From the NCBI GenBank assembly GCA_040830725.1, contig JBFOMG010000024.1, positions 1 through 64,000 of the forward strand: DNA of 64,000 bases. The letters run 5' to 3'. The stretch comes from JAWKWH01 sp040830725. GTDB lineage: Bacteria; Pseudomonadota; Alphaproteobacteria; Rhizobiales; Rhizobiaceae. Below the pieces are notes generated by a model. That model did not search any database and was not told the origin of the DNA. It saw only the letters and a program-made list of their open reading frames with translations. This document shows, piece after piece, positions 42,283 to 53,337 of the stretch (position 1 is the first letter of the stretch; the number at the start of each line of letters is the position of its first letter). The position numbers were made by a program, and so were the translations under genes.

Positions 42283-43095
42283 CTACAACTCCCGGTTCAG
42301 CAGAACGCGTTTGAGGTGAACAGGAACAACTTCGCGCCGATACCAGGAAGATGCCAATGCGTCGGTAATCGGCTCAATGCCCTGGCAAGCTGCGGCAAGC
42401 GCGCCTGAAATCCCGCCTTCGTCCAGACTTGCGCCTTCCAAAGCCCGCTCGGCGGCGGTCGCCCTTATCGGTATGGGCGCAACATTGCCGTAGGCGATCC
42501 GAAAACCCTCGATCTGCCCTGCCCTGCGCGGAAGATAGGCGGCAATGGTCAGAACCGCTGCACCCTTTGGCCGAACTCTTGTGACCTTTAGAAACCGCAG
42601 CGCATCGGCGTCATTGATCCTTGGAACCAGAACTGCCGTGACAAGCCGTTCGGAATATCGATCGCGATTGCCGAAGAAATCGTCCGCGGACACCGAAGAT
42701 CCGCCGGCAAATTCAATCGTGGCGCCCAACGCCAGCAACGCGGTCGCGAAATCGCCATAGGGCGCAGGAGCAAACAGATTGCCGCCAACAGTCGCGGCAG
42801 TTCTTATCGCCGGCCCGCCAACCGAACGGGCTGCCTTTTCGAGGAATGACAGCTCGCGTGTCTGCAGCACTTTTGCCATTGTGACCGCCGAGCCGATCCG
42901 GATATTCTCGCCTTCGGATCTGACTTCGGAGAGTGCGGGATCATCGCAACGAACCAAGGTCCCAAGCGACTGGTCGCCGTAGTTGATTGCGCACATCAAC
43001 ATGGTCCCGCCGGCAAAAAGGCTGGCCTGACGATTTGAGCTCAGGATCTGTGCTGCTTCAGCAATCGTACCTGTTGCAACGATTTCTACCGCCAT
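42283..43095 (-). CDS. Molybdenum hydroxylase FAD-binding medium subunit
   Basis: The 270-residue protein shows the FAD-binding motifs of the CoxM/XdhA family: SLFAGGTMLM near residues 25-34 and IRTAATVGGNLFAPAPYGDF in the middle, followed by a CO-dehydrogenase flavoprotein C-terminal domain. It completes a three-cofactor hydroxylase (four chains because of the split). Its ATG shares one base with the stop of the upstream SRPBCC gene. Confidence 0.92.
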   Translation of the reverse strand: MAVEIVATGTIAEAAQILSSNRQASLFAGGTMLMCAINYGDQSLGTLVRCDDPALSEVRSEGENIRIGSAVTMAKVLQTRELSFLEKAARSVGGPAIRTAATVGGNLFAPAPYGDFATALLALGATIEFAGGSSVSADDFFGNRDRYSERLVTAVLVPRINDADALRFLKVTRVRPKGAAVLTIAAYLPRRAGQIEGFRIAYGNVAPIPIRATAAERALEGASLDEGGISGALAAACQGIEPITDALASSWYRREVVPVHLKRVLLNREL

Positions 43096-43550
43096 TATCC
43101 CGCTCCTTGTGTGGGTGCCTGCAGCCTGGACCGGATAGCTTCGAAACCGGCCTCGTAAATCTGCTCACCAACCATTGTCTCAAGTTCGGTTTCGCGACCG
43201 GCCGGCGTGTCGAACCGCGATTCCCAGTGCCAGAAGGTTCGGTCACCGTCGGTAACCGGTAATAGCCGGACATGCGCGACATAGTTGAAGAGCGGAACCG
43301 GCGTATCGAGGAGGCAATAGGAGAAGGTCAGGTCCGTGTCTGACAGCGTCAGCAATTGTTCACGCAATTCCGACCCGTCCTCCAGATGAAATTTGCGCAC
43401 GCAACCGATGCGATCGGAGGTCTGGCCGCGCTCGATTTGGCTGTCCGCGACAGCCGGGTGCCATTCATCGTGTCCGTTGAAATCGCGCAGCAGTTCCCAC
43501 ACCGCTTCTATCGGTGCGTCGAGGATCGTGCTTTTGACTACCTTCACCAT
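43095..43550 (-). CDS. SRPBCC-family protein (first of two paralogues)
   Basis: The 151-residue protein has the polyketide-cyclase/START-like pattern: VVKSTILDAPIEAVWELLRDFNGHDEWHPA at the start, then SDRIGCVRKFHLEDGSELREQLL. It is clearly paralogous to the next gene. In CO dehydrogenase operons an SRPBCC protein (CoxG) sits at a similar place and has been linked to membrane or quinone contact; here a like role or substrate binding is possible. A TTG at 43562 would overlap the upstream gene; the ATG at 43550 is preferred. Confidence 0.85.
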   Translation of the reverse strand: MVKVVKSTILDAPIEAVWELLRDFNGHDEWHPAVADSQIERGQTSDRIGCVRKFHLEDGSELREQLLTLSDTDLTFSYCLLDTPVPLFNYVAHVRLLPVTDGDRTFWHWESRFDTPAGRETELETMVGEQIYEAGFEAIRSRLQAPTQGAG

Positions 43551-43558
43551 GGTTCCGT

Positions 43559-43999
43559 TCAACGCCCCGAAAAATGCCGTTTCAGTGCGTCAAAGCCGCC
43601 CTGAAAAACGTTCGACCCGATGTTCGAAACAAGCTCATCTTCAACGTCGGTGCTGCATTCAAATTCTGCCGACCATTCGCCGAATGTCCGGTCACCATCA
43701 GTGATCGGCGTCAACCGAAGTGTCGCGATATAATCGGTCAGCGGCATCGGGCTTTCGAGGATGGAATAGGTGCAGAACAGATCGTAGTCGGACAGGCCCA
43801 GCAATTGCTCGCGGATCCTGTCGCCATTTTGCAGGCGAAAATCGCGGATGCAGCCGACTTTGTCTGACGGTTCCCCGTCTTCAATCCGGCTCTCCCGTAT
43901 GGCCGGGTGCCATCGCGGAAGCGCGTTGAAATCCCGCACCCGCGACCAGACCTCCGCCGACGGCGCGTCGATTACGCTTGATGTGTATACACGCGCCAT
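43559..43999 (-). CDS. SRPBCC-family protein (second paralogue)
   Basis: The 146-residue protein parallels its neighbour along its whole length: SSVIDAPSAEVWSRVRDFNALPRWHPA, SDKVGCIRDFRLQNGDRIREQLL and TPITDGDRTFGEW. By eye about half of the residues are identical. It probably arose by tandem duplication inside the operon and has diverged, suggesting two related ligands or a heterodimer. Only 3 bases separate it from the stop of the flotillin gene. Confidence 0.85.
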   Translation of the reverse strand: MARVYTSSVIDAPSAEVWSRVRDFNALPRWHPAIRESRIEDGEPSDKVGCIRDFRLQNGDRIREQLLGLSDYDLFCTYSILESPMPLTDYIATLRLTPITDGDRTFGEWSAEFECSTDVEDELVSNIGSNVFQGGFDALKRHFSGR

Positions 44000-44002
44000 C
44001 GC

Positions 44003-47000
44003 CTAGCTGTCCTTTTTCTCATCAGATCCGGATGATTCCCCGCCACCGCCTGCTGGGGGATCACCGGCACCGGGATCATCACCCGAGCCCTCAACGGATT
44101 TTGCCACTCGCTGCATGTCCGATGCCTCGCGCATCAACCCACCCATCTTGGACAAATCACCCCCATCGATCCCCATATCTGCCAGCAGATTGTCGATCAT
44201 CGGAGCCTGAACCCGGTAACGGAGCGCCGAATTGATGACTTCATCCGTTGGCGTACGCGGACTGCCGGAACCTCCGCCACCAGTCACGCCATCGAGTTGC
44301 ATGATCTTGATGTCGTTGATCTTCTCTAGCGGTTTGACCGAAGCGGCAACGATTCCCTCGACATATTCAAGCAACTTGCGCTTGAAGAGCGAGCTGCGTG
44401 CACCGTCTGTCAGCACATTTTCTGCCTCGTTGATGAGTTTCTGCGCTTCCGCTTCAACCGCCTTGCGCACCCGGTCGGCCTCAGCGGCGATGCGCATCTC
44501 TTCAGCCTGTTTCTCGGCCATGGTCACATCGACCGAACGTCGGCGGTTTGCTTCCTCAGTTTCACGTGCAGTCTTGACGCGTTCTTCGGCTTCCGCGGCA
44601 CGGGCATTTGCTGCTTCCGCTTCGGTCCTGGCGGCCGATTCATCCAGAGACTTCTGGTAAAGCGCGATGGCCTTTTCCATTTGCGCCGTCTCAACATCAC
44701 GCTCGCGCTGAACCTCGAGCCTGCGACGCTCGGTTTCATGGCCGATGCGCGCTTCATCCAAGCCACGCTCGGAAGCGATGCGCGCCCGCTCGATATCCTC
44801 TTTGGAGGCAATCTCCGCTTCACGCAGAGCTTGAACACGGGCGATTTCGAGTTGCTCAAGCGAGCGCTTTCTCTCAAGCTTGGCCGCATCGAGCGTTTGT
44901 TCGCGCTCAACGTCGGATCTGGCGATGTCACGTTCAGCCAGGATTTCCGCCCGGCGTCGCGCTGCGTCAGCCTCTGCCCGTTCCGCCTGTTTCGGCGCGA
45001 TTTCAATCAATCGCTGCTGATCAGCAATTTCGACGATCCGCTTGCGATCAATATCAACCTGTTCACGCTCTTGCTGGGATGAGATCCTCTCTTTTTCCAG
45101 TCCCAGTTCAATTTCGATCCGTTTGCGCTCCGTGGCATCACGGCGTGCAAGATCAGTCGATTCAACCGTCTCATCGCGCTCAATTTCGCGCTCGCGGGTG
45201 CTCTGCTCAGCCGCTATTCGCTCAGCATCAAGCGTTTTGCGCTGGGCGATACGAGCGGCTTCAATCGCCTTGTCGGCCGCGATCTGCGCATCGTCCAAGG
45301 CCTTGTTCCGCTCGATTTCGAGACTTCGAACCTCTTCATCGCGAACGATCTTGTCGCGCGAGGTTTGCTTCTCTTTCTCGATGCGCATTTGCTCTACAAG
45401 ACGCCGCGAGGAGATTTCCGAGCTTTCGATTGCTTCGTTGCGCTCGATCTCCCGGGAACGTGTTTCGGTTTCGGCAAGGATGCGCTCCTGATCGACCTTC
45501 TTCTGCTGGGCAATTCTCGCAGTCTCTGTCGCTTCTGCGGATTGGGTTTCGCGCATGACGACTTTCTCGCGCTCTTCAATCCGCTGATTGTCAACGCGTG
45601 CTTCCTGCTCAATGCGTGCTGTTTCCACCTGCTCGCGGGTCGCAATTTCGGCTTGCTCAACCGCACGGTTGCGGGCGATTTCGCGTTCGCGCATGTCCTG
45701 TTCGTAAGCGATGCGCTCGGCAGCGATCTTCTTTTCGCGCGCAATACGCGCTGCTTCGGTTGCCTCTGATGCGGCAATCTCGGCTGCCTCGATTGCCTCT
45801 TGCCGGGTAATCTCAAGCTCGCGGATTTTCCTGTCGGAACTGATGCGTTCTTCAGATACTGTCGCGGCTTCGGCGATACGCAGTTTCTCGGTCGCTTCAC
45901 GCGCCGCGATATCAGCCTCTTCGACCGCACGAGTCCGCTCAATTTCGCGCCTGCGGGTTTCTTCCTCGCTTGCGATACGGGCTTCCTGGATAGCCTGTTC
46001 CTGGTCGATCTTGGCTTGTTCGGTTGCTTTTGCGGCCGCAATCTCCTCTTCTTCAATCGCCCGGCGCCGTGCGATATCGCGTGACTGGGTATCCTGTTCA
46101 TTGGTAATTCGCGCTTCGGCGATGGCACGTTCCTGGGATATCCGTGCCTTCTCCGTTTCCTCGCGCGAAAGAATTTCGGCAGCCTCAATGGCTTTCTGGC
46201 GTTCGATCTCGCGTTGCCGGATATCCCGCTCCGATTCAATTCTTGTTGATGAAATCGCCTGTTCGTTGACGATGCGGGCGCGCTCAATCGCCTCATTCGC
46301 CGTGATCTGCGCTTGTTCGGCTTCGGTGTCGCGTTCTGCCCGCTCCTTGGCCAGTTCCGCCCGCTGCTGGGCGCGACGGAACTCGATTTCACGCTCCTGG
46401 ATAAGCCGGGCTTCTTCGCTTTCCTGCTCGATGGAGAGGGCTTGCTTCTCAGCTTCAAGATTACGCGATCGAATGCGGATCATCGAATCCTGTTCGATAT
46501 CGTTGCGAAGTTTGCGCCGCTCTTCGATGTCCTGGATAAGCGAAGTCAGACCTTCGGCGTCGAACCGGTTGGATGGGTTGAAATATTCAAGAGCTGTTTG
46601 GTCGATGTCCATGATCGCCAGCGATTCAAGTTCAAGCCCGTTGCGGGAGAGATCTTCCTGGGCGTATTCCTTGACGCGCGAAACATAGACATGCCGCTGC
46701 TCGTGCATCTCGGCCATGCTCATTTCTGCCGCGATCGCGCGAAGTGCGGATTCAAATTTACCGGCAAGAAGCCCGTGAATGTTCTCCGGTTCAAGCGTCC
46801 GCCGGCCCAATGTCGATGCTGCGACTGATACTGCATCCTTCGCCGGGCGAACCCGAACGTAAAACTCCGCCTCGACATCGACGCGCATCCGGTCTTTGGT
46901 AATCAACGCGTCATCCCTGCTGCGGACCACTTCCAAGGGCAGGGAGTTCATGTTCACAGGCGTAATGTCGTGAATAATCGGCCAGACAAACGCACCGCCA

Positions 47001-47158
47001 TCAATGACGACTTTCTCACCAAGGAAACCGGTTCGCACAAAGGCGATTTCCTTGGTCGAACGGCGATAAAGCCGGTTCATCACCCAATAGATAATTGCAA
47101 TGACAATGACCGCGAGGATCAGCCACAAGATGAGCTGGCCTATGAGTTGCCCGGTCAT
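44003..47158 (-). CDS. Giant flotillin-like SPFH protein with long hendecad coiled coil
   Basis: The 1051-residue protein has one N-terminal membrane helix (residues about 5-28) and a YqiK/flotillin-type SPFH domain (about 32-200). From residue 284 to 712 there are 39 uninterrupted 11-residue units, nearly all with Ile at position 2 (form [E/R/D]-I-x9). Four units often make a 44-residue super-repeat starting EIER or similar (317, 361, 405, 449, 493, 570, 614, 658). Eleven-residue periodicity predicts a right-handed coiled coil. The helix continues, in shifted phase, to about 820. The end is a flexible Gly/Pro/Ser-rich tail. Ordinary flotillins have 450-650 residues. Start at 47158 follows GGAGGAACA. 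It likely scaffolds a membrane microdomain for the neighbouring transporter and enzymes. Confidence 0.9.
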   Translation of the reverse strand: MTGQLIGQLILWLILAVIVIAIIYWVMNRLYRRSTKEIAFVRTGFLGEKVVIDGGAFVWPIIHDITPVNMNSLPLEVVRSRDDALITKDRMRVDVEAEFYVRVRPAKDAVSVAASTLGRRTLEPENIHGLLAGKFESALRAIAAEMSMAEMHEQRHVYVSRVKEYAQEDLSRNGLELESLAIMDIDQTALEYFNPSNRFDAEGLTSLIQDIEERRKLRNDIEQDSMIRIRSRNLEAEKQALSIEQESEEARLIQEREIEFRRAQQRAELAKERAERDTEAEQAQITANEAIERARIVNEQAISSTRIESERDIRQREIERQKAIEAAEILSREETEKARISQERAIAEARITNEQDTQSRDIARRRAIEEEEIAAAKATEQAKIDQEQAIQEARIASEEETRRREIERTRAVEEADIAAREATEKLRIAEAATVSEERISSDRKIRELEITRQEAIEAAEIAASEATEAARIAREKKIAAERIAYEQDMREREIARNRAVEQAEIATREQVETARIEQEARVDNQRIEEREKVVMRETQSAEATETARIAQQKKVDQERILAETETRSREIERNEAIESSEISSRRLVEQMRIEKEKQTSRDKIVRDEEVRSLEIERNKALDDAQIAADKAIEAARIAQRKTLDAERIAAEQSTREREIERDETVESTDLARRDATERKRIEIELGLEKERISSQQEREQVDIDRKRIVEIADQQRLIEIAPKQAERAEADAARRRAEILAERDIARSDVEREQTLDAAKLERKRSLEQLEIARVQALREAEIASKEDIERARIASERGLDEARIGHETERRRLEVQRERDVETAQMEKAIALYQKSLDESAARTEAEAANARAAEAEERVKTARETEEANRRRSVDVTMAEKQAEEMRIAAEADRVRKAVEAEAQKLINEAENVLTDGARSSLFKRKLLEYVEGIVAASVKPLEKINDIKIMQLDGVTGGGGSGSPRTPTDEVINSALRYRVQAPMIDNLLADMGIDGGDLSKMGGLMREASDMQRVAKSVEGSGDDPGAGDPPAGGGGESSGSDEKKDS
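45023..46309 (-). repeat. Tandem 33-base / 132-base repeat array inside the flotillin gene
   Basis: The DNA encoding residues 284-712 of the flotillin is built of 39 units of 33 bases, grouped mostly into 132-base (44-residue) super-units, with one 99-base unit after residue 537. Copies are diverged at the DNA level. The frame is perfectly kept over 1287 bases. Confidence 0.85.
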
Positions 47159-47206
47159 GATTGTTCCTCCCACACATATGCTTCAATTCGCTGTTGCAGT
47201 TTCATC

Positions 47207-48033
47207 TCATCGTTCCCCGATCTTCTTGAACGCGGCGGTCTGTTCGGTAAGAGCAATCTCTGTTGGCAGCCGCTCCATTGAGGAAGCACCGTAAAACCCA
47301 TGACAGTGCTTGGTGTTCTTCAATACAAAGTCAGCGTCGTCCGGCATGGCCACCGGACCGCCGTGAACCAGAATCATTGCATCGCTATTGACTTCGAGGG
47401 CCGCCCGCGCCCAAGCGTCAACCAGTGCCGGGCAGTCTTCAAGTTTCAACGCCGTCTCGGCACCGATCGATCCACCTGTTGTCAGTCCGAGGTGGCAAAC
47501 GATGATGTCGGCGCCAGCATTCGCCATCGCCGCAGCGTCCGCTTCATTGAACACATAGGGCGTGGTCAACATGTCCTTGGCACGCGCCTTGGCAATCATG
47601 TCGACTTCGAGCGCGTAAGACATGCCCGTTTCTTCTAGATTTGCCCTGAAGCTGCCGTCGATCAGCCCGACAGTGGGAAAATTCTGTACGCCGGCAAATC
47701 CGACGCGCTTCACTTCATCGAGAAACACATCCATGTCCCGGAACGGGTCCGTACCGTTCACCCCTGCAAGCACCGGTGTTGATTTGACAACCGGAAGAAC
47801 CTCGGACGCCATTTCCATGACAATCTGGTTGGCGTCGCCATAGGGCATCAACCCGGCCAGCGAACCCCGCCCCGCCATCCGGTAACGGCCCGAGTTGTAG
47901 ATCACGATCAAATCGATACCGCCGGCTTCCTCGCATTTGGCAGAAAGCCCGGTACCGGCCCCGCCACCGATTATCGGCTCTCCGCGGTCGATCATCTGGC
48001 GGAATTTCTGCAATATCTGCTGACGTTCGAACC

Positions 48034-48037
<4 letters not shown>
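47207..48037 (-). CDS. Phosphoenolpyruvate hydrolase-like TIM-barrel protein (PF09370 family)
   Basis: The 276-residue protein shows the family pattern: FRQMIDRGEPIIGGGAGTGLSAK, then DLIVIYNSGRYRMAGRGSL, GVNGTDPF, FPTVGLIDG and VCHLGLTTGGSIG. This TIM-barrel family is annotated as PEP hydrolase-like or 'signal transduction' protein and is very often encoded beside UPF0261 proteins, as here, with a 4-base overlap. Its chemistry in such pairs is not established. Forty-eight bases separate it from the flotillin gene, the widest gap in the operon. Confidence 0.85.
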
Positions 48038-50227
<2,190 letters not shown>

Positions 50228-50235
<8 letters not shown>

Positions 50236-51013
50236 CAGCGCCTCCCAGGTAGAGTTCCTGGACTTCCGGATCTTCTTCGATTTCCTGCGGGCTTCCTTCC
50301 TTGAAGATGCGGCCATTGTGCATCATCGTCACGCTTTCGGCGACGCGAAGAGCAACATCCATGTCGTGCTCGATAATGATATAGCCGATGTGACTTGGCA
50401 TCCCGGTCAGAATGTCGATCAGTTCCCTGCGTTCTGTCGGCGAAAGGCCTGCTGCCGGCTCGTCAAACAGGATGAAACGCGGAGCTCCGGCCAATGCAAG
50501 TGCAATTTCGAGCTGACGCTGCTGGCCATAGGACAGCGCCTCCACCTTGGTGTCCCGCGCATCAGTCAAATGCACCGCACGGATTAGATCATCGGCGGAT
50601 TGCACCAGGGCGTCATCGCGACGCGGCCTGAGCAGCGAGAAGCGACCACGCGACACACCCCGGCACGCGAGATAAACGTTCTCAACGACGGTGAGACCGG
50701 TAAACAGCAATGAAATCTGGTAGGTGCGGCGAAGCCCTCGGCGAATGCGTTCGTGGGCCGGAAATTCGGTAACATCCTCTCCAAACAAACGGATGGTTCC
50801 GGATGTCGGTGGAAAGTCGCCGGTAATGCAATTGAACAGAGTTGTCTTGCCGGCCCCGTTCGAACCCAGTACGGCGCGCCGTTCGCCGGGGCGGACGGTC
50901 ATCGTCACGTCGACCATTGCAGCCAGCGCCCCGAAATAGCGCGACACACCGCGCAGTTCCAATGCATTGGCGGTTCCGGCAGATGAGAGGCGATCTGCAA
51001 CGGATTCAGCCAT
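50228..51013 (-). CDS. livG: LIV-type ABC transporter ATP-binding protein (LivG-like)
   Basis: The 261-residue ATPase has Walker A GSNGAGKTT, signature LSYGQQRQLEIALAL, Walker B FILFDEPAAGLSP and the switch His in IIIEHDMD. It pairs with the LivF-type domain of the fusion protein to power import through LivH/LivM. The ATG at 51013 follows GGAGGTTGGCG. It overlaps livM and the fusion gene by 8 bases each. Confidence 0.93.
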
Positions 51014-52085
51014 CGCCAACCTCCTTGCTCTCGCCGGTTAGCGGGTCCCGCGTGGCCCGCGCTTTCAGCCGTTCCCACAATCCAAGAACGCCATCCTGGG
51101 ACCAGAACACGATAATCAGGAAGCCGATACCGATGAGGAGACGGTAACGCTCGCCTGGAAGACCGACAGCGACCAGCATGTCGAGCGCGAAAGTTCGCAA
51201 AATGACGAAGATGATCGCCCCGATGAACGGCCCGATCGGGTGACGGATTCCACCCACAACGGCGACCACCAGTATGTCAATCACCGGCCCGACTGATACG
51301 GTCCCCGGAGAAATGGAATTGGTCTGCCAAACCCAGAGCACACCCGCAATCGCGGCAATAAATGAGGCAAATGTGTATCCGGCGATGCGATGAGCGGTGA
51401 CATTGAAGCCAAGCGCCCGCATTCTTCGGGGATTGTCACGGATACCTTGCATCGCCAAACCGAAAGGCGATCCCGCCACATACAGAACCAGCAGGTAAGA
51501 CAGGAAGGCCAATACCAGTGAAAGGTAATAAAACGCTGTTGGATCACGCCAGTTGATCCCGAACACTTCGGGTGGCAGAATCTGATTGAAACCGCTGAAC
51601 CCGTTGAAAACCGTGTAATTCTGTCGCGCGAAATAGAAAAAGGCGGTGGCGATCGCAAGGGTGATCATGATGGTGTAGATACCCTCGGTCCGCACGGCCA
51701 AAGCGCCCGACAACGTGCCGAAAACGATTGCTATGACAATCGCAATCGGACAGACCAGCCACCAGGACCAACCAAGCGAAATTGCGTCAATGCCGCTGGT
51801 GCCGAGTATTGCAACCATATAACCGGCGACGCCGGCAACGGTCATCTGCACCAGGCTGACCATTCCACCGTAACCCGCCAGGAACATCAGCGAGAGAGCG
51901 ATCATTCCGAGAATGAACGCCCAGCCGAAAATCGAAAACAGAACAAAGTCGCTGGCAAATGCCGGCATGAGAAGCATCACGAAGCCCACGGCCCAATAGG
52001 CCGGCGGGACCATACGGGGATCAACACTGAAACGGCTTCTGACAGCGGGCAACGCGGCAGCAGTTTCCTGGTCGAGCAAAGCCAT
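51006..52085 (-). CDS. livM: LIV-type ABC transporter permease (LivM-like)
   Basis: The 359-residue membrane protein has about ten hydrophobic segments and the LivM motifs SLMFLAGYGGMVSLVQMTVAGV and MRALGFNVTAHRIAGYTFASFIAAIAGV. It forms the inner-membrane channel with LivH. Members of this family import amino acids, amides, urea and also aromatic compounds. It lies one base from livH and overlaps livG. Confidence 0.93.
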   Translation of the reverse strand: MALLDQETAAALPAVRSRFSVDPRMVPPAYWAVGFVMLLMPAFASDFVLFSIFGWAFILGMIALSLMFLAGYGGMVSLVQMTVAGVAGYMVAILGTSGIDAISLGWSWWLVCPIAIVIAIVFGTLSGALAVRTEGIYTIMITLAIATAFFYFARQNYTVFNGFSGFNQILPPEVFGINWRDPTAFYYLSLVLAFLSYLLVLYVAGSPFGLAMQGIRDNPRRMRALGFNVTAHRIAGYTFASFIAAIAGVLWVWQTNSISPGTVSVGPVIDILVVAVVGGIRHPIGPFIGAIIFVILRTFALDMLVAVGLPGERYRLLIGIGFLIIVFWSQDGVLGLWERLKARATRDPLTGESKEVGDG

Positions 52086-52086
52086 T

Positions 52087-53118
52087 CTACGACTCGCTGG
52101 AAATCAAGCCTTGTGGGCGGAATGCCAGCACAACGACCATGATGAGAAACGTGAGAACAACGGCGTAGGTCGGGAAATAGACCGACCCGAACTGTTCTGC
52201 CATACCGATGATGATGGCACCGAGCGCAGCGCCAGGAATTGAGCCCATTCCGCCAACAATGACGACGACAAGCGACGCAAGAAGAAACCGTGTATCCTCT
52301 CCCGGCGCGAGCGACTGGAACGTTCCGCCAACCACACCTGCCAGTCCTGCAAGTCCCGCCCCAAACGCAAACACAAGAATGAAAACGCGCTGAATTCTGA
52401 CACCCGTCGCAGACAGCATGTCCCTGTCGTCAACCCCGGCACGTATTAGCATACCAATGCGCGTCCGGTTCAGCGCCATCCACATCGCAATTCCGATGAC
52501 AATCGCAGCGACAAGTATGACCAGCCTGACGACCGGATACTTCAGGAATACCAGAGAACCATTGCTCTTGACCGCTGTAACCAGCGGCAATGTCGTCGGT
52601 CCGGACAGCCAGCTGGGCGCCAGGATCTGATAGAAGTCACCGCCCCAGATCCACAGCATCAGATCGGCCAGCACGATCGATATTCCGATTGTAACAAGCG
52701 TTTGTTTGAGATCCTGGCCTTCCATCCGCCGGAATACGGCATATTGCAGAACCACCCCAAGCAGGCCGACCACTACAAAAGAAACAATGAAAGCGAGTAT
52801 CCAGAAACCCGTGGCATCGGCGATTTCGTAACCGATGTAACCACCCAGCATGTATAGGGAGCCATGGGCCAGATTGACGTTCTTCATCAATCCGAAAATC
52901 AACGTGAACCCGCTGGCCACCAGGAAATAGAGCGCGCCGAGAGTGATGCCGTTGAAAAAGGCATTGAGGAAAATCTTCTTCCGCCCGATCAGATCGACCA
53001 GCCATGCAGGCCACGGCGCAAAAACCGCCCACACGAAAAGCGCCACCACGATGAAGATGATGAACGACCAGAATGGCCGACGTTCGACAAATTCCTTCAC
53101 AATCGCTCCGCAGAACAT
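52087..53118 (-). CDS. livH: LIV-type ABC transporter permease (LivH-like)
   Basis: The permease of about 343 residues has the LivH hallmarks LNAFFNGITLGALYFLVASGFTLIFGLMKNVNLAHGSLYMLGGY, DDRDMLSATG and VVGGMGSIPGAALGA. It carries a longer than usual N-terminus with an extra hydrophobic segment. The start is uncertain: ATG 53118, GTG at 53100, or ATG at 53157; 53118 is used here. It heads a run of 17 genes reaching to 33705. Confidence 0.9.
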   Translation of the reverse strand: MFCGAIVKEFVERRPFWSFIIFIVVALFVWAVFAPWPAWLVDLIGRKKIFLNAFFNGITLGALYFLVASGFTLIFGLMKNVNLAHGSLYMLGGYIGYEIADATGFWILAFIVSFVVVGLLGVVLQYAVFRRMEGQDLKQTLVTIGISIVLADLMLWIWGGDFYQILAPSWLSGPTTLPLVTAVKSNGSLVFLKYPVVRLVILVAAIVIGIAMWMALNRTRIGMLIRAGVDDRDMLSATGVRIQRVFILVFAFGAGLAGLAGVVGGTFQSLAPGEDTRFLLASLVVVIVGGMGSIPGAALGAIIIGMAEQFGSVYFPTYAVVLTFLIMVVVLAFRPQGLISSES

Positions 53119-53177
53119 TCGCAACCCGGCCGGGTGCAGTCGCCAGAACCGGAGCAAACCTTTATGGTGCTGCGCCT

Positions 53178-53214
53178 TTTCCGGAATACACGCGTTGCCC
53201 GATCATTTCCGGAA
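53178..53214. promoter_or_regulatory. Two TTTCCGGAA sites upstream of the liv operon
   Basis: TTTCCGGAA occurs at 53178-53186 and again at 53206-53214, with starts 28 bases apart, in the 220-base gap between the AraC gene and livH. AraC-family proteins bind direct repeats, so this is a candidate operator for the adjacent regulator. Each copy also contains the palindrome TTCCGGAA. Nothing else stands out in this gap. Confidence 0.5.
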
Positions 53215-53337
53215 GATTAGGCCTTACAGTTACAGAGGGCATACCCCTGAGTATTCTCTTTTTTGCAGGCTCAAATCAGCGGATTTGCCCCGAGGAGAAG
53301 GCAGAGTTGGCACTTGGAATAATTCGGACGATCAATT

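Noticed and set aside
39061..43095. Aerobic CO dehydrogenase (coxMSL)
   Set aside because: The cox-like maturation genes suggest it, but the large subunit has AMRGFG (xanthine-dehydrogenase type), not the AYRCSFR loop of form I CO dehydrogenase.
45023..46309. CRISPR-like array
   Set aside because: The regular 33-base period is diverged coding sequence in one open frame with no identical repeats or unique spacers.
45711..46688. Plus-strand frames opposite the flotillin repeats
   Set aside because: Ser/Arg/Ala-rich translations that follow the 33-base period of the coiled-coil gene; shadows of the repeat.
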